Source: Planctomyces sp. SH-PL62 | Lineage (GTDB): Bacteria; Planctomycetota; Planctomycetia; Planctomycetales; Planctomycetaceae | Direction of reading: 5' to 3' | Length of the DNA: 40,818 nt | Assembly (NCBI GenBank): GCA_945905295.1 | Contig: CAMDPX010000042.1 | Coordinates: forward strand, 1-40,818 | Shown: positions 40,495 to 40,818 of the stretch, one piece after another | Layout: each line of letters begins with the position of its first letter | How positions within the stretch are numbered: position 1 is the first letter of the stretch | Notes under the pieces: generated by a model | Seen by the model: the letters and a program-made list of their open reading frames with translations, nothing else | Told to the model about the DNA's origin: nothing | Databases searched by the model: none | Made by a program: the position numbers and the translations under genes

Positions 40495-40640
40495 CTCTCC
40501 GAGGCTGTGAATAAATGACGTGGGGCACGTTTTCAACGTGCCCAATCAGCCTGCTTTCGAGCACGTTGAAAACGTGCTCCACAAAAACTTCACAGCCACT
40601 CCGAGCCGGGACTTTTGTAGCCACGCTCGCCAGAGCGTGG
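40486..40640. repeat. Nested composite palindrome ending the kinase fragment
   Basis: Same frame as at 30436: GTAGCCTGACTCTCCGAG then GCTGTGAA (40502 onward) and, after an insert, TTCACAGC (to 40597) followed by CACTCCGAG (one base different from CTCTCCGAG). The insert here is a different inverted pair, GTGGGGCACG-TTTTC-type arms (about 40519-40542 and 40559-40582). A GTAG element with GCCA loop follows (40617-40640), with a diverged inverted mate near 40655-40670. The rest to 40818 shows no gene I can support. Confidence 0.82.
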
Positions 40641-40818
40641 GTTTTCCGCGAATTCCCCACGCTCTTGGCCAGCCTGTTGAATTTGTACGTTTTGTTCGGT
40701 TGATTTTTGAAGTTCCCCCAAGCCCCCTGGCGCAGCGTCCCTTTACCCCTTGAATCAAGGGAGGTCACTGGCACTGCGATTGCGTGGAGGGGGCTTTGTT
40801 CATCGGACTTGTCGGCAC

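Overview
The window looks like a chromosomal segment of a planctomycete (phylum Planctomycetota, Planctomycetaceae-like). The evidence is the combination of a DUF1800/DUF1501 pair with a Tat signal, four full-length secreted sulfatases plus a fifth fragment, Ser/Thr kinases with planctomycete-type N-terminal segments, an ECF sigma factor fused to a kinase, PQQ-like propeller and PhoD-like secreted proteins, and many lipoproteins, all in GC-rich DNA. No tRNA, rRNA, CRISPR array or phage gene was seen. All calls come from reading motifs; no database search was possible.

Layout. 1-3079: a ferrous-iron uptake operon on the minus strand (feoA, feoA, feoB). 3080-9384: a TIGR04283-type glycosyltransferase, a CAP-domain protein, a CrtI/RetSat-like FAD oxidoreductase, a small toxin-antitoxin-like pair, and DUF1800 plus DUF1501. 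9668-15342: a membrane kinase with an extracytoplasmic LamG-like domain, then two translationally coupled lipoproteins, the second a polysaccharide-export (Wza/SLBB-like) protein. 15475-19788: a PQ-loop-like membrane protein, a nitrilase, a broken sulfatase, a secreted esterase, and a REP-associated (HUH, Y1-type) transposase bracketed by its probable REP palindromes. 19789-27199: a PQQ-like propeller protein, a PhoD-like phosphatase, a three-part SGNH esterase/sialidase/propeller protein and the sigma-kinase fusion. 27293-30409: an fdxA-type ferredoxin, an enolase-superfamily dehydratase and a compact minus-strand operon of a 66-aa lipoprotein ending in CPPCGQG, a DUF692/MNIO enzyme and a 77-aa protein. 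30660-39743: a triple RidA protein, four sulfatases, an ABM-fold protein and an unusual SDR. 39958-40494: a kinase cut short by a repeat.

The sulfatases, esterases, sialidase-like protein, enolase-superfamily dehydratase and SDR fit stepwise breakdown of sulfated, acetylated polysaccharide with oxidation of the released sugars. This is inferred from gene content.

Two things stand out. First, the lipoprotein/DUF692/77-aa operon (29072-30409) has the layout of a peptide-modification (RiPP-like) locus in which the substrate would be an outer-membrane lipoprotein with a C-terminal CPPC motif; I know of no described system of this form. Second, almost every intergenic gap carries a palindromic element. 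Many begin with the tetranucleotide GTAG, keep a constant loop and have fully covarying stems. They occur as inverted pairs, sometimes nested inside one another, and several have entered reading frames.
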